From Calothrix sp. NIES-3974 (lineage in GTDB: Bacteria; Cyanobacteriota; Cyanobacteriia; Cyanobacteriales; Nostocaceae): a stretch of DNA of 64,000 nucleotides. Within the stretch, counting starts at the first letter, position 1. Every line of letters begins with the position of its first letter. The DNA lies in contig NZ_AP018254.1 in NCBI RefSeq assembly GCF_002368395.1, positions 1,922,001-1,986,000 on the forward strand, read 5' to 3'. Positions 1 through 9,141 of this stretch are shown here, one piece after another. The notes beneath the pieces were generated by a model. That model was not told the DNA's origin and made no database searches. It was given only the letters and a program-made list of their open reading frames with translations. A program made the translations under genes and the position numbers.

Positions 1-1186
1 GCATCCGGGTGCTTAAATCCCCCCGTCCAATCCGTTCTACAGTTTCGGTGGCATTTAAAAGCGGATCGGTGGCACGTTTTGCTAACCAATAGGCAATCAT
101 CCCTACCACCCCAGCAATTATCGCTGTACCGAATAGGGTGGCTAGAGCCAATTGATTACGGGCTTCAAAGGCAGTTGCAGCATCATTTGCTACTAGTACA
201 GCCCACTGTAAACTGGGTAAACCAGGTAAATCGCTGGGGGTAGGTGCGTAGCTGAATAGTTTCTCTTGGTTATTAATCTTGCCAATAAAGGTGGTGCTTT
301 CAGGATTTGCTTGTGTTTGGAGATTGGAAAACTCCGCTTTGATTTCCCGACCAACCTTGTTGGTAATACTGCTGACAAAAATCTTACCGGAGGCATCACC
401 GAGAAAATATTCTTCCTTTTGATCGTCATGTTGGGAATGGAGTTTGAGTAGGCTCTCAACGGATGTAACAGGCATTCGCGCGCGAATAACTCCTACTAAC
501 TGACCGGAAATGGTATCCTGAACTGGAGCCACCATAAAGATACTGAGTTTGCCGTTGTACTTTGATATCCGTGGCTGAGTAATTAAGGGTTTTTGGTCTT
601 GCAACACCTTCTGAAAATAATCAGATTCTCGGTGATTACTAATTGCTGCTTCTCCAGGTTTCGGCGTGGATTGGGCAATTACATCCCCATTTAGGTCAAA
701 AACGGCAATATTGTCATACACCTTATAGATATCGACATATTTGTCGAGAACCGCTTGTTTTTCCGCCTGTGTACCAAAATCACGAATCCGTCGATTGGCA
801 AAGATGGGTAAACTAGCCATGACTTGGATATCACCATAGCGCTCAAACATGAAGCGATTAATCTTATCAGCCAACTCTTCCGTATGGGAAGCCTGAATTC
901 TGGTGACTTTATCTGTAATACTTCTACTGGCGATCGCATTGGCAACCACACCCAGGGCTAAAACGGGAATTGTGCTAATAGCGATCGCCATAATTGTGGC
1001 TTTGGTACGGATTTTCATCCGTTTGAAACCGTTTGATACCACTTGCAAAGGTGATGTCCGGGTTGCCAAAGGGGATGACTCCGAAGCTAATACCAAGCTA
1101 GTATTGTGTTTGTCTGGTGGTATGGCTGGCTGTAAAGCTTGTTGCTGTTTTTCTTTCGTGTCAGCCGCGTCTGTTTTATTAAACAT
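1..1186 (-). CDS. Methyl-accepting chemotaxis protein, PilJ/HmpD-like (3' part outside window)
   Basis: N-terminal 395 codons of a chemoreceptor whose reading frame is open to the window edge. It starts at ATG 1186 (MFNKTDAADTKEK). A cytoplasmic lead of about 60 residues is followed by a first membrane helix (TIMAIAISTIPVLALGVVA), a large extracytoplasmic Cache-type sensor region with FDLNGDVIAQS and SIFMVAPVQD, a second helix (LFGTAIIAGVVGMIAYWLA), and the start of a HAMP domain ending at GRGDLSTRM. The signalling domain must lie beyond the edge. It is the fourth gene of a minus-strand PatA-CheY-CheW-MCP set, the order of pilGHIJ or hmpABCD, so a role in type IV pilus motility is likely by context. 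Its architecture matches the N-terminus of the second MCP at 41.3 kb. Confidence 0.85.
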   Translation of the reverse strand, partial: MFNKTDAADTKEKQQQALQPAIPPDKHNTSLVLASESSPLATRTSPLQVVSNGFKRMKIRTKATIMAIAISTIPVLALGVVANAIASRSITDKVTRIQASHTEELADKINRFMFERYGDIQVMASLPIFANRRIRDFGTQAEKQAVLDKYVDIYKVYDNIAVFDLNGDVIAQSTPKPGEAAISNHRESDYFQKVLQDQKPLITQPRISKYNGKLSIFMVAPVQDTISGQLVGVIRARMPVTSVESLLKLHSQHDDQKEEYFLGDASGKIFVSSITNKVGREIKAEFSNLQTQANPESTTFIGKINNQEKLFSYAPTPSDLPGLPSLQWAVLVANDAATAFEARNQLALATLFGTAIIAGVVGMIAYWLAKRATDPLLNATETVERIGRGDLSTRM

Positions 1187-1521
1187 AAATTAATTGCCCT
1201 GTTTTGGGAAAGAGAACACAACGCCGTTTTTGGTAGTAAAAACACCCTGAATTTGGATTTGAGATTTTGGATTACCCTTATGGGTACGCGCAGCAATGGG
1301 AGGGGAGCAATCGTAACAGGAAGCAGAACTCTGGTATCAGGCAACATCCATGACCGTGACTTCCTCTCCGCTACGTGTCTATGGGTTTTGGATTACTTTG
1401 AGGTAAATTCGGTAGAAATAATACGGAACTATCCTACGAGAAGATAAATTCACCTCAGATCCTGACCTCTAGTACAGACGACCCCACGGGTCGTCTCCCC
1501 GACTTCCTCACAAAAAATGTA
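1187..1521. repeat. Intergenic region with TTTTGGAT tract and GACGACCC palindrome
   Basis: This gap of about 335 bp separates the CheW and MCP genes and holds no supported gene. A short TTTGGATT/TTTTGGATTACC tract lies near 1250-1277. A palindrome with arms AGACGACCC and GGGTCGTCT sits at 1478-1498, one of many in the window. It may interrupt what is elsewhere a tight operon, or supply a stem-loop at the end of cheW. Confidence 0.6.
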
Positions 1522-2019
1522 TTAATTTTGACGCAGAACCGAGGAGTGGACAATGGCATGGGCATCTAAAGCCAGCAAAATTTCATTGTCGTGGTTAATA
1601 CATCCCCTCAGATAGGGAACAAGACTACTGGCCACCTGACCAATGGGGGAATGAATTTCCTCTACGAGAAATTTCGTAGTGCCAATAATGTCATCGACTA
1701 CTAAACCCAATAAAGTTGTATCTACGCGCACAATGACCACGCTGTACTGGCGTAAACGTGTTTCTAGGGATTCGATATTCAATAGTTGGGGCAAATCAAT
1801 TGCCCAAATAATTCGACTTCGCCAGTTCATTAACCCTAAAACACAAGCAGGCATTCCCGGCATTGCTGTGACTGATTCGACGGGAATCACGATTGCTTCT
1901 TGGGTATGGCGCATTGACAAAACGGCTGGGGTATGCTTATTAAGCATAAATTTGAGATAGCCATCGGTGGTATTGGCCAGATTTGCCTGGTTGGCGATCG
2001 CTAGTTGGGATTTGTTCAT
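1522..2019 (-). CDS. CheW-like coupling protein (PilI/HmpC type)
   Basis: 165-residue single-domain CheW-like adaptor that would link the chemoreceptor to a CheA kinase in a polar signalling array. Visible CheW features are the early strand LKFMLNKHTPAVLSM, the segment MPACVLGLMNWRSRIIWAIDLPQLL (normally VxGxxNLRGxxxPVxDL), and the late VVDDIIGTTKFLVEEI. ATG 2019 lies only 4 bp from the stop of the upstream CheY gene, so the two are co-transcribed. The position between CheY and the MCP matches pilI/hmpC. The second cluster at 39-47 kb has no such gene, so this CheW might serve both; that is inference. Confidence 0.85.
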   Translation of the reverse strand: MNKSQLAIANQANLANTTDGYLKFMLNKHTPAVLSMRHTQEAIVIPVESVTAMPGMPACVLGLMNWRSRIIWAIDLPQLLNIESLETRLRQYSVVIVRVDTTLLGLVVDDIIGTTKFLVEEIHSPIGQVASSLVPYLRGCINHDNEILLALDAHAIVHSSVLRQN

Positions 2020-2023
2020 AGAT

Positions 2024-2401
2024 TCACACCGCTACAGATTTGATCGCCCGGACTAGTTGTTCACGGGTATAGGGTTTTGTAACATAGGCATCCGCTCCTT
2101 GACGCATTGCCCATAGCCGATCGATTTCCTGATTTTTGGAACTACAAATCACTATTGGCAATTTCTGGGTGTTTGGGTTACGCTTGAGGGCACGACACAG
2201 TTCAAACCCACTCATCCCTGGCATTACCACGTCGGTAATTACCACATCGGGCTGTTCCTGGGCAGCTTTTTCCAGAGCCTCTTTCCCCGCCATTGCTTGA
2301 ATCACGTTATACCCGCTTTCTTGCAGATAATGACTCATTAATTCCAATTCGCTGGGAGAGTCTTCGACAATCAATACGGTTCCTGTTAATGTGATGCTCA
2401 C
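2024..2401 (-). CDS. CheY-like response regulator (PilH/HmpB type)
   Basis: Stand-alone receiver domain of 125 residues. The acidic pocket is in LIVEDSPSE, the phospho-acceptor Asp in VVITDVVMPGMSGFEL, and the conserved Thr/Ser and Lys in VICSSK and YVTKPY. A GTG start at 2401 is preferred over an in-frame TTG at 2419, because AGGAG sits six bases before the GTG and falls inside the longer frame. It lies between the PatA-type regulator and CheW. It closely resembles the second CheY at 40650 (shared MPGMSGFELCR and RQGADAY), so the two clusters are paralogous. Confidence 0.9.
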   Translation of the reverse strand: MSITLTGTVLIVEDSPSELELMSHYLQESGYNVIQAMAGKEALEKAAQEQPDVVITDVVMPGMSGFELCRALKRNPNTQKLPIVICSSKNQEIDRLWAMRQGADAYVTKPYTREQLVRAIKSVAV

Positions 2402-2449
2402 GTCAATTCTCCTGATCAAACGATGAGAAAATTAGCTTTTTATTTCCTG

Positions 2450-3532
2450 TCAATTCAGATGCTTATAGACGATTTTAAGTAAATCTGCCTGGGTAAATGG
2501 CTTGGTTAAGTAGCCCGATGCACGCACCATTTTCGCCTTGGCTCGGTCAATAAAGCCGGTGCGTCCAGTTACCATGACAATTGGTGTATCTTTAAACATT
2601 GAATGTCGCCGCAACAATGAACACAATTCATATCCGTCGAGATTCGGCATCTCTACGTCTAATAAAATTAAATTGGGTTTGCTCCGGAGAATTTGCATTA
2701 ACGCCTTAACCGGGTCATTAATTTTCACCACGGCAAATACTGATTCATCTAAAAAATGTTGAATCGAGTTCAAAACCGTTGGACTATCGTCAATGCAAGC
2801 AATTACATAATGCTTCTTGCTGACTACTTTCTCCCCTGCGACTTCTCCCCCATTACCTTCATCCCCTAGACTTGCTTCATGGGACTTTTCGAGCAGATGC
2901 ATTGATTCCTGTTGTGCTGTGGTTGGGTTACTATCCCGCTCAAACACCTGCACCATACTGCTTTCTCGTCGATTTCCCCCCTGTTCCGTGGTTTGATAAT
3001 ATTGCGATCGCAACTGCTGCTGACAATATTCCACTAACACCCGCATATCTAAATGACAAAACTTGGGCATTTCGTCCAAACTCGTTTCCCGACTAAAATC
3101 GTAATTTCCCTCCTTTAATCGCAAAAACGATACTAATACCTCCTTCGCCATCTCTTCGATTAATTCACCAGCCTGTCCAGAACTGATATAGTTACGATTA
3201 ACTAACCAGCAAATAGCTTGATAGTCAGCTTGAGTACTGGCAAAATCATCATGTTTGGCTTCAAAAATGACCCGCATTTGCGCTCGAATCGACTGATTTA
3301 AGCCCTCAACTCGACGTTCCAATCGTTCTAAATGTCCATCTAGCCAATCAAAAAGCTGATCCGAATAGGAGGCATAAACCAGTTTTCCCTCCTGTAAATA
3401 GAGAGACCAGTAAATCGAACCCGTCGAAACTCTTAGCCGACCAGTCGCACGCCTTCCTGTCAACTGGGCTAGTAATGATAGGGGATGGATTTTTTGCAGA
3501 ATTTTATAGCTACCTAGAGGAGTTGTACTCAT
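2450..3532 (-). CDS. PatA-type response regulator (PilG/HmpA type)
   Basis: 360 residues. The N-terminal roughly 190 residues match the PatA N-terminal (PATAN) domain: RRATGRLRVSTGSIYWSLYL near the start, then the helical part with FLRLKEGNYDF. A variable linker follows, then a receiver domain from about residue 240 with CIDDSPTVL, the phospho-acceptor Asp in LILLDVEMPNLDGYEL and the Lys in GYLTKPF. First gene of the minus-strand set; GAGG about 11 bases before ATG 3532 supports the start. Members include PilG of Synechocystis and HmpA of Nostoc punctiforme. PatA itself controls heterocyst pattern, but this context points to motility. Confidence 0.88.
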   Translation of the reverse strand: MSTTPLGSYKILQKIHPLSLLAQLTGRRATGRLRVSTGSIYWSLYLQEGKLVYASYSDQLFDWLDGHLERLERRVEGLNQSIRAQMRVIFEAKHDDFASTQADYQAICWLVNRNYISSGQAGELIEEMAKEVLVSFLRLKEGNYDFSRETSLDEMPKFCHLDMRVLVEYCQQQLRSQYYQTTEQGGNRRESSMVQVFERDSNPTTAQQESMHLLEKSHEASLGDEGNGGEVAGEKVVSKKHYVIACIDDSPTVLNSIQHFLDESVFAVVKINDPVKALMQILRSKPNLILLDVEMPNLDGYELCSLLRRHSMFKDTPIVMVTGRTGFIDRAKAKMVRASGYLTKPFTQADLLKIVYKHLN

Positions 3533-4435
3533 TATTGCTGTTACCTCGACTCAATCGGCGACCTAGGGAACTTTGGTGATGCAGACCCTAATTTCAAGTT
3601 CGCGATTCCCAGACTGTTGTATTATATGCTACTTAGTTCAAGAAAGCATTCAAACAGCGAAACCCAACGGCAGCAATTACTTTTTTCTCTTAAAAGCAGT
3701 TAAAACATCAAGATGAAAATGCCAGTAAGTATTGATATATACTAAGACTACCAAAAATGTTTAGTTGACATATTCGGTGAAATGTAAAGAGTCGGTAAAA
3801 TCATTTTTTTCAGTAAACTAACAATCATTTGTTTGTTTTTTGACTAGTTATTTGCAAAGTAATACCTTTTTCTGTTCAGTATTCATACTTAAGTATAGTA
3901 TGAATCAATGGTACAAGATAAATTTACAATAATTTTCGATGTACGATAAATATTAAAATAAATATTTATACAATCACTGAAAACATTGTCAACACTGGTT
4001 TGACCAATTATTCCTAATCCTGTGCAGAGTCAGGAGATGCTCTACGAGTTAAAAAGGAGACAAAATAACCCGTAAATAAATTCTGCCCCATCCGGAACAA
4101 AGTCATGGGGGTTGGAATTTAAACTAGCTTTACATAACCAAGGAAATATCGGTGGATATTTATATTTATCTTGAATATTATGCTAATAATTGAGCAAATA
4201 TATAGTTTAAGTTTATACAAATCAACCTGATGACACTGACAGCACACCCATTGTTGTTGGTGTTCTTGGGTAAATACTTTAAGGTCTGCGGAAAAATTCT
4301 TTTCGTGAGGGTAGGGAATAGGGAGTAGCCTAGATTTAATGCTGACAACAGAATCAATATTGATTTTTATTGATTTTTACCACTCCCAACTCACTATTTC
4401 CTACAGCCTCTTGTGATACGGATTCAATCTCGCAG
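3533..4435. promoter_or_regulatory. Long intergenic region upstream of the PatA-CheY-CheW-MCP operon
   Basis: About 900 bp of AT-rich DNA with no supported gene. It must hold the promoter of the minus-strand chemotaxis operon. A palindrome with 9-bp arms ATTCATACT/AGTATGAAT lies at 3881-3905 and could be an operator. At about 4286-4325 there is a copy of the dispersed GGTCTGCGG...TTTTCGTGAGGGTAG element also seen near 23.9, 48.5 and 58.7 kb. No other RNA gene is recognised. Confidence 0.4.
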
Positions 4436-4467
4436 AAAAATAGCTCGATTCTGAATAGAACCGAGCT
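4436..4467 (-). terminator. Rho-independent terminator of tRNA-Leu
   Basis: Read on the minus strand, AGCTCGG-TTCT pairs with AGAA-TCGAGCT around a four-base loop, followed at once by ATTTTTC. It lies about 85 bases downstream of the tRNA-Leu 3' end on the same strand. Confidence 0.75.
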
Positions 4468-4553
4468 GTATACGAATATGCATCTAATCAGGGTATTGTA
4501 AGCGACCCACGGCTAAAAACCTGTAAGCTCTAGCCCAGTTGAAAATGAAATGA

Positions 4554-4635
4554 TGCGGATGAAAGGACTTGAACCTTCACGTCTTACGACACTAGAACCT
4601 AAATCTAGCGCGTCTGCCAATTCCGCCACATCCGC
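4554..4635 (-). tRNA. tRNA-Leu (anticodon UAG)
   Basis: An 82-nt cloverleaf on the minus strand. The acceptor stem pairs GCGGATG with CATCCGC, with discriminator A. The anticodon arm is CTAGA-TTTAGGT-TCTAG, giving anticodon TAG. The extra arm (TGTCGTAAGACG) is long, as expected for a class II leucine tRNA, and the T arm contains GGTTCAAGTCC. CCA is not encoded: TCA follows the discriminator. A terminator follows downstream. Confidence 0.95.
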
Positions 4636-4760
4636 AAAACCTACCACATTATACCATACAGAATTTAATTTCGTCTAGAAAATGTTCTGTTCTTGCTTGT
4701 AAATAGGGAGTAGGAGACAGCAGGAAAATAACTCCCCTAGTTTCCTTGCATCCCCTAGCC

Positions 4761-5954
4761 TTAATAATTGACAGTGACGCGGGGGAGTCGATGTTTAAAC
4801 CCACAGAGAATTTCCCAGGATATGGTTCCTAACTGTGTAGCCCAATCTTCGGCGGTAATTTCTGTGTGGCGATCGCGTCCTAATAATGTCACCACATCAC
4901 CAACTTGAATGGTGGGGACGTGACTAATATCAATCATCATCTGATCCATTGTAATTGTGCCAATTTGTGGTAATAATTGTCCTTGGAAAATGACTTGTAG
5001 TTTATTGGACAAATTTCTTGGTACTCCATCTGCGTAACCAATTCCCACGACGGCAATTCGCATATCCTGGGGAGCAATAAAGCTATATCCGTAACTGACA
5101 CCTGTTCCCCCTTGAATCTCTTTGATGTGGGTAATTCTCGCTTTTACTCCTAACACTGGTTGGAGGTGGATTCGTCCTTGGAAATGGGGTGCGGGATAAT
5201 AACCGTAAATGGCTAACCCCGGACGCACCATGTCGTAATGGAGGGATTTATCGGCTAGGGTTCCCGCAGAATTGGCTAGGTGGAGTTTGGGTACTTTTAA
5301 ACCTAAATTATCCAATTGGGCGATCGCTTGCTCAAATCGCTGCTGTTGCAACTGCATAATTGTCGGATCTAGACTATCCGCTGTCGCTAAATGGGAATAC
5401 ACACTGGCTATTTCTAGTTTGGGTAAACTGGTAATTAATTGCACAAATTCCCCGGCTTGTTGCCAATCGATTCCTAGTCTAGACATTCCCGTATCCAGTT
5501 TGATATGTACGGGTAACTTGTCTGTAAATCCCCCCTGCTCTAATGTTTCCGCGAATACCAATGCCTGTTTCGGACTACATAAAGTGGGCTGCAAATCCCA
5601 ACTGGCGATCGCTTGAATTTGTTCCCTGGTTTGGGCTGCACCTAAGACCAATATCGGTGCTGTAATCCCATTTTCCCGCAATTGTATTCCTTCGGGTACG
5701 GTGGCTACTCCTAACCAATCTGCTCCTGCTGATAGGACTGTTTGCGCTACCGCTACCGCACCATGTCCGTAAGCATCGGCTTTGACTATCGCCATCAATT
5801 GGGTCTGACTGGATATGTATGCCCGCAATTGCTTCACGTTCTCTGCTAATGCTCCCAGGTCGATCTCTACCCATGCTCGCTGGGATAACCAGGCTATTGA
5901 TTCACTTGTGGATACTTCTGGCTTAATTCCATGATTAAATTCGTGGCTTAACAT
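4761..5954 (-). CDS. alr: Alanine racemase
   Basis: PLP enzyme converting L- to D-alanine for peptidoglycan. From the chosen start it has 397 residues, the usual length. The PLP lysine is K58 in AIVKADAYGHG at the start of the TIM barrel. The C-terminal beta domain has the tyrosine region GVSYGYSF and the end motif WEILCGFKHRLPRV. ATG 5954 (MLSHEFNHG) is preferred over an upstream ATG at 6008, because GGGGAGAG lies about 10 bases before it. It is a single gene with about 0.5 kb of upstream DNA before the divergently transcribed HNH gene. Confidence 0.95.
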   Translation of the reverse strand: MLSHEFNHGIKPEVSTSESIAWLSQRAWVEIDLGALAENVKQLRAYISSQTQLMAIVKADAYGHGAVAVAQTVLSAGADWLGVATVPEGIQLRENGITAPILVLGAAQTREQIQAIASWDLQPTLCSPKQALVFAETLEQGGFTDKLPVHIKLDTGMSRLGIDWQQAGEFVQLITSLPKLEIASVYSHLATADSLDPTIMQLQQQRFEQAIAQLDNLGLKVPKLHLANSAGTLADKSLHYDMVRPGLAIYGYYPAPHFQGRIHLQPVLGVKARITHIKEIQGGTGVSYGYSFIAPQDMRIAVVGIGYADGVPRNLSNKLQVIFQGQLLPQIGTITMDQMMIDISHVPTIQVGDVVTLLGRDRHTEITAEDWATQLGTISWEILCGFKHRLPRVTVNY

Positions 5955-6482
5955 GAATATTTTTCTCTCCCCACACACCACTTCTACAATTCTTGCTCTT
6001 CGATTCAACGGCTAGTCCCGCAGGATAATCGCTGCTTAGTTTAATCTTTACATCACCTGGAAAACAAGTTTAGGAATAATATTTATTAAGAAATAATAAT
6101 AAATATAACAATGTTTGAACTATCAATTGATTTAGATGCAAACCCTCTCGGTTACTTGGTCAGAGCCTGATACCAGTTGCTGTGCCCTGGATACTTGCAA
6201 TCCACCTATAGCATTTTTACTCTCAATATCTATTGTTTTATATACTACATACGCCTAATAAGCTGTTATGTTGACTGAAGTCTTGATTTTATGTAAATAT
6301 TGGCTGCTTTTTCTGACTTTTATATGTGATAATACGGATAGATAACATAATAATTACAACTACATGCGGAGAAATCCATCCTTATTAAAAATTTGAGAAT
6401 AGTGGTATAAAATGTCTGCAACCCACAAACCAACTGGTTTTGTGTTAATATATGTAAAACTAATACCTTGAGAACTGAATCA
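5955..6482. promoter_or_regulatory. Divergent promoter region between alr and the HNH gene
   Basis: AT-rich spacer between divergently transcribed genes, with no supported gene. The candidate ribosome-binding site of alr is at its left end. No operator or riboswitch is recognised. Confidence 0.4.
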
Positions 6483-6980
6483 ATGGGGAAGGTTTTAGTC
6501 CTGAATGCCTCTTATGAGCCGCTCAACATAACGAGTTGGCGACGTGCTGCGGTTTTGCTCATTAAAGGAAAAGCCGAATGGGTTGAACATAACAGCAAGT
6601 ATCTTTACGCTAATTTTCCTTTACCGACTGTGATTCGGTTGCGCCATTACGTGCGTGTGCCTTACAAGGAAATTCCTCTTACCCGACGGAATATCTTGCA
6701 CCGCGATGGGCACACTTGTCAATACTGCGGTTACACAGGAGACGATTTAACCCTTGATCATGTTATCCCGCGATCGCGCGGTGGTGGTGATAGTTGGGAG
6801 AATATAGTCACAGCTTGTGTACGTTGTAATGTCAAGAAGGGCAATCGCACACCCCAGGAAGCTGACATGCCATTGCGACATCTACCGCGTCGCCCTTACA
6901 GTAGTCTCTACTTTGAGGTCGGGAAGCATCTCAAAACGGGAATGCATAACGAATGGCAGAAATACGTAATCGGGCTTTAA
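6483..6980 (+). CDS. HNH endonuclease family protein
   Basis: 165 residues. The HNH/zinc-finger core covers roughly residues 70-130: a first Cys pair in CQYCG, then TLDHVIPRSRGGGDSWEN carrying the D-H catalytic pair and the Asn, then a second pair in CVRCN. The N-terminal part (VLVLNASYEPLNITSWRRA) is typical of the widespread cyanobacterial chromosomal HNH family, whose substrate is not established. ATG 6483 is preferred over TTG 6468. There is no restriction-methylation gene nearby, so a restriction role is not implied. Confidence 0.85.
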   Translation: MGKVLVLNASYEPLNITSWRRAAVLLIKGKAEWVEHNSKYLYANFPLPTVIRLRHYVRVPYKEIPLTRRNILHRDGHTCQYCGYTGDDLTLDHVIPRSRGGGDSWENIVTACVRCNVKKGNRTPQEADMPLRHLPRRPYSSLYFEVGKHLKTGMHNEWQKYVIGL

Positions 6981-7510
6981 CTTTCTACCCTGGTTAATTT
7001 CACAGCAAATAGTAAGTTAAACACCCCAGCCTTTGAGGTTGGAGCTGGCAATTTCAACCTTTACTTAGGGGGAACTTAGTTCTTGATGGGGAGTTGCTAA
7101 ATAACTAGATAACTATATTCAGTTTTCGTCGTGACAGGATTCAAGTCGCGGTCTTGTTTGGTTTGCCGCAACGAACTTAATGAGTTTAGCAAAGAAAATT
7201 GTCATAGGCAAGGGTTTGCTGTAAATCAATTTCCATTGACGTGATTTTGGTCTTGCATTGTCGGATCGGTTTGTGGGTGGGAAGGAAAAGAATGGTTAAT
7301 TGGAGTACCGTTTTGGGCAAGTTATGAAGAAAATATGTGTTTTGTGGGGTTGTATGTGATGATTTGTCCGGAAAACTGGATAATTTCCGAATCAATTCCC
7401 TAAAGTTGCATATTTTTGCGAAGATTAACTAATGTGGTTAAACACAACATGCCGAAAGCGAAAACTATGTTGAACGAAAAAGGAGCCTTGCGCATCCACT
7501 AGCGTTCCCT
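6981..7510. promoter_or_regulatory. Intergenic region before the DHH phosphoesterase gene
   Basis: About 530 bp with no supported gene. A weak stem-loop (CCAGCC/GGTTGG) follows the HNH gene near 7028-7045. AAAGGAG stands at about 7480, some 24 bases before ATG 7511. This is too far for that start, but it directly precedes a five-codon reading frame TTG CGC ATC CAC TAG. Confidence 0.35.
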
Positions 7511-8791
7511 ATGCAACTTAATTCACTTTCTACTTCGATCGAAACCCATCCACTCATAGGTGAAGCGACATCCATAAACAGCGACTTCGACCCAGAAGGC
7601 GTTGAAAATGATTCGTCCAAACTTTTGAGTCAGAATGCTAACGAAATTCCCCATGCGGGTATCACCAAGATCAACACGTTGGCAGGCCAAAAAATAGAAG
7701 AATTTCGGAAAGTTTTGACAAAGCACCATTTGGAGAAACATTTGGTTGTATTGCAGGATTTTCCAGACCCAGATGCACTTTCAGCTGCATGGGCATATTC
7801 GTTGATTGCTCAACAGTATGATATCAAGTGTGATATCTTTTACGCTGGAGCCTTAAGTCACCAGGAAAATATTGCCTTGGTGAAACTGACTAATTTACCA
7901 GCACAACGGTGTCCGTTACAAAATCTGAAATCAAAGGATTTGTCATCCTATCAAGGGTTTGTCCTGGTAGATAATCAGGGAACGACTTCCCAATTGTTCT
8001 CAGTGGTACAACAGGCAAATATTCCCCTGATTGCTGTGATCGACCACCATAGTATGCAGGGGGAACTGAAGGCGGAATTTGTCGATATTCGTCCTTCCGT
8101 GCGCGCAACTGCGACAATTTTTACCCAGTACCTACAATCGGGATTGCTGACCCTAGATAGTAGTATTAGTGCCCATGTCAAATGTGCAACAGCTCTGATG
8201 CACGGTTTACGTTCCGATACGGCTCAGTTAATGCAAGCACAGGAAGAGGATTTCATGGCAGCTGCTTATTTAAGCCGCTTTTATGATTCTCAATTGTTGA
8301 ATGCCATACTCCAGGCTAATCGTTCTAAACGCGTCATGGACGTGATTGAGCGATCGCTAAAAAATCGAATCGTGCAAAACAACTTTTCCATTGCGGGTGT
8401 TGGTTATTTACGCTACGACGACCGGGACGCAATTCCCCAAGCTGCAGATTTTATCGTCACCGAAGATAATGTACATACAGCCGTTGTCTATGGTATTGTC
8501 CATGATGAGGACGAAGAGCTAGAAGTTGTGATTGGTTCACTGCGGACAACAAAACTGACTCTCGATCCAGACGAATTTATCAAAGAAGCATTCGGACAGG
8601 ATAGTAGCGGTCGTTTCTTTGGGGGTGGACGCACCAGTGCTGGTGGTTTTGAAATCCCGATGGGATTTTTGTCTGGTGGCAATGAAAACTCCACCTATGC
8701 CAAACTCAAGTGGGAAGTCTTTGACACCCAAATTAAACAAAAATTATTACGTTTGGTGAACCCCAAGGATAACCCGATTCAGACGGAATAG
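7511..8791 (+). CDS. DHH-DHHA1 family phosphoesterase (NrnA-like)
   Basis: 426 residues. The DHH domain has motif I as FPDPDALSAAWAY, motif II in VLVDNQGTT, and the signature AVIDHHS. A DHHA1 domain follows with the glycine-rich substrate loop GGGRTSAGGFEIP. Enzymes of this group hydrolyse short oligonucleotides and/or 3'-phosphoadenosine-5'-phosphate, or cyclic dinucleotide products, using two Mn ions; the exact substrate here is unknown. The roughly 60-residue N-terminal extension is low in recognisable features, so the true start could be further in. Confidence 0.85.
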   Translation: MQLNSLSTSIETHPLIGEATSINSDFDPEGVENDSSKLLSQNANEIPHAGITKINTLAGQKIEEFRKVLTKHHLEKHLVVLQDFPDPDALSAAWAYSLIAQQYDIKCDIFYAGALSHQENIALVKLTNLPAQRCPLQNLKSKDLSSYQGFVLVDNQGTTSQLFSVVQQANIPLIAVIDHHSMQGELKAEFVDIRPSVRATATIFTQYLQSGLLTLDSSISAHVKCATALMHGLRSDTAQLMQAQEEDFMAAAYLSRFYDSQLLNAILQANRSKRVMDVIERSLKNRIVQNNFSIAGVGYLRYDDRDAIPQAADFIVTEDNVHTAVVYGIVHDEDEELEVVIGSLRTTKLTLDPDEFIKEAFGQDSSGRFFGGGRTSAGGFEIPMGFLSGGNENSTYAKLKWEVFDTQIKQKLLRLVNPKDNPIQTE

Positions 8792-8885
8792 GGTATGGGA
8801 GGCAGTATACAGGGGGTGCTGGGGATGGGGTGAAAAAGGAAATTTAATCATGGGTTAAATACTCTCAACTATCAACTTCTCCCCT

Positions 8886-9052
8886 AGAGGATGTTTGTCA
8901 AGCGCCAATAAATACTTTATCAACCACTTCTGGAAGACGGTCGATCAGTTTAAACGGTATATTTTTCGTGATAAACTACTCCCGATTCCCTTCTGGCTAC
9001 TCCCAACAAACGAGCTTGTTAAGTATTAAAATCAACTTTTAAAACATCCTCT
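8886..9052. mobile_element. MITE-like element, copy A (167 bp)
   Basis: The ends are inverted repeats AGAGGATGTTT (8886-8896) and AAACATCCTCT (9042-9052). The body matches the copy at 44638-44806 over its whole length, including GTCAAG, ATAAATACTTTAT and AACCACTTCT. There is no coding capacity. No clear target duplication is visible. Confidence 0.75.
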
Positions 9053-9141
9053 GAAATTGCGGAACACACAAGTCGCACACTTAAATACTGAAAAATAGTA
9101 AAATTATCCTACAGCCTAATCAATAGCCCCTAACCCATTAC

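Noticed and set aside
3533-4435. Hidden RNA gene (tmRNA, RNase P RNA, 6S) in the long gap
   Set aside because: None of the conserved cores of these RNAs could be recognised; only a palindrome and a dispersed element are visible.
6483-6980. HNH protein as part of a restriction-modification or homing system
   Set aside because: It is a stand-alone gene of a widespread cyanobacterial family, with no methylase, intron or intein nearby.
7186-7395. Minus-strand frame of 69 codons before the DHH gene
   Set aside because: Low-complexity composition, no ribosome-binding site, and it lies in a likely promoter region.
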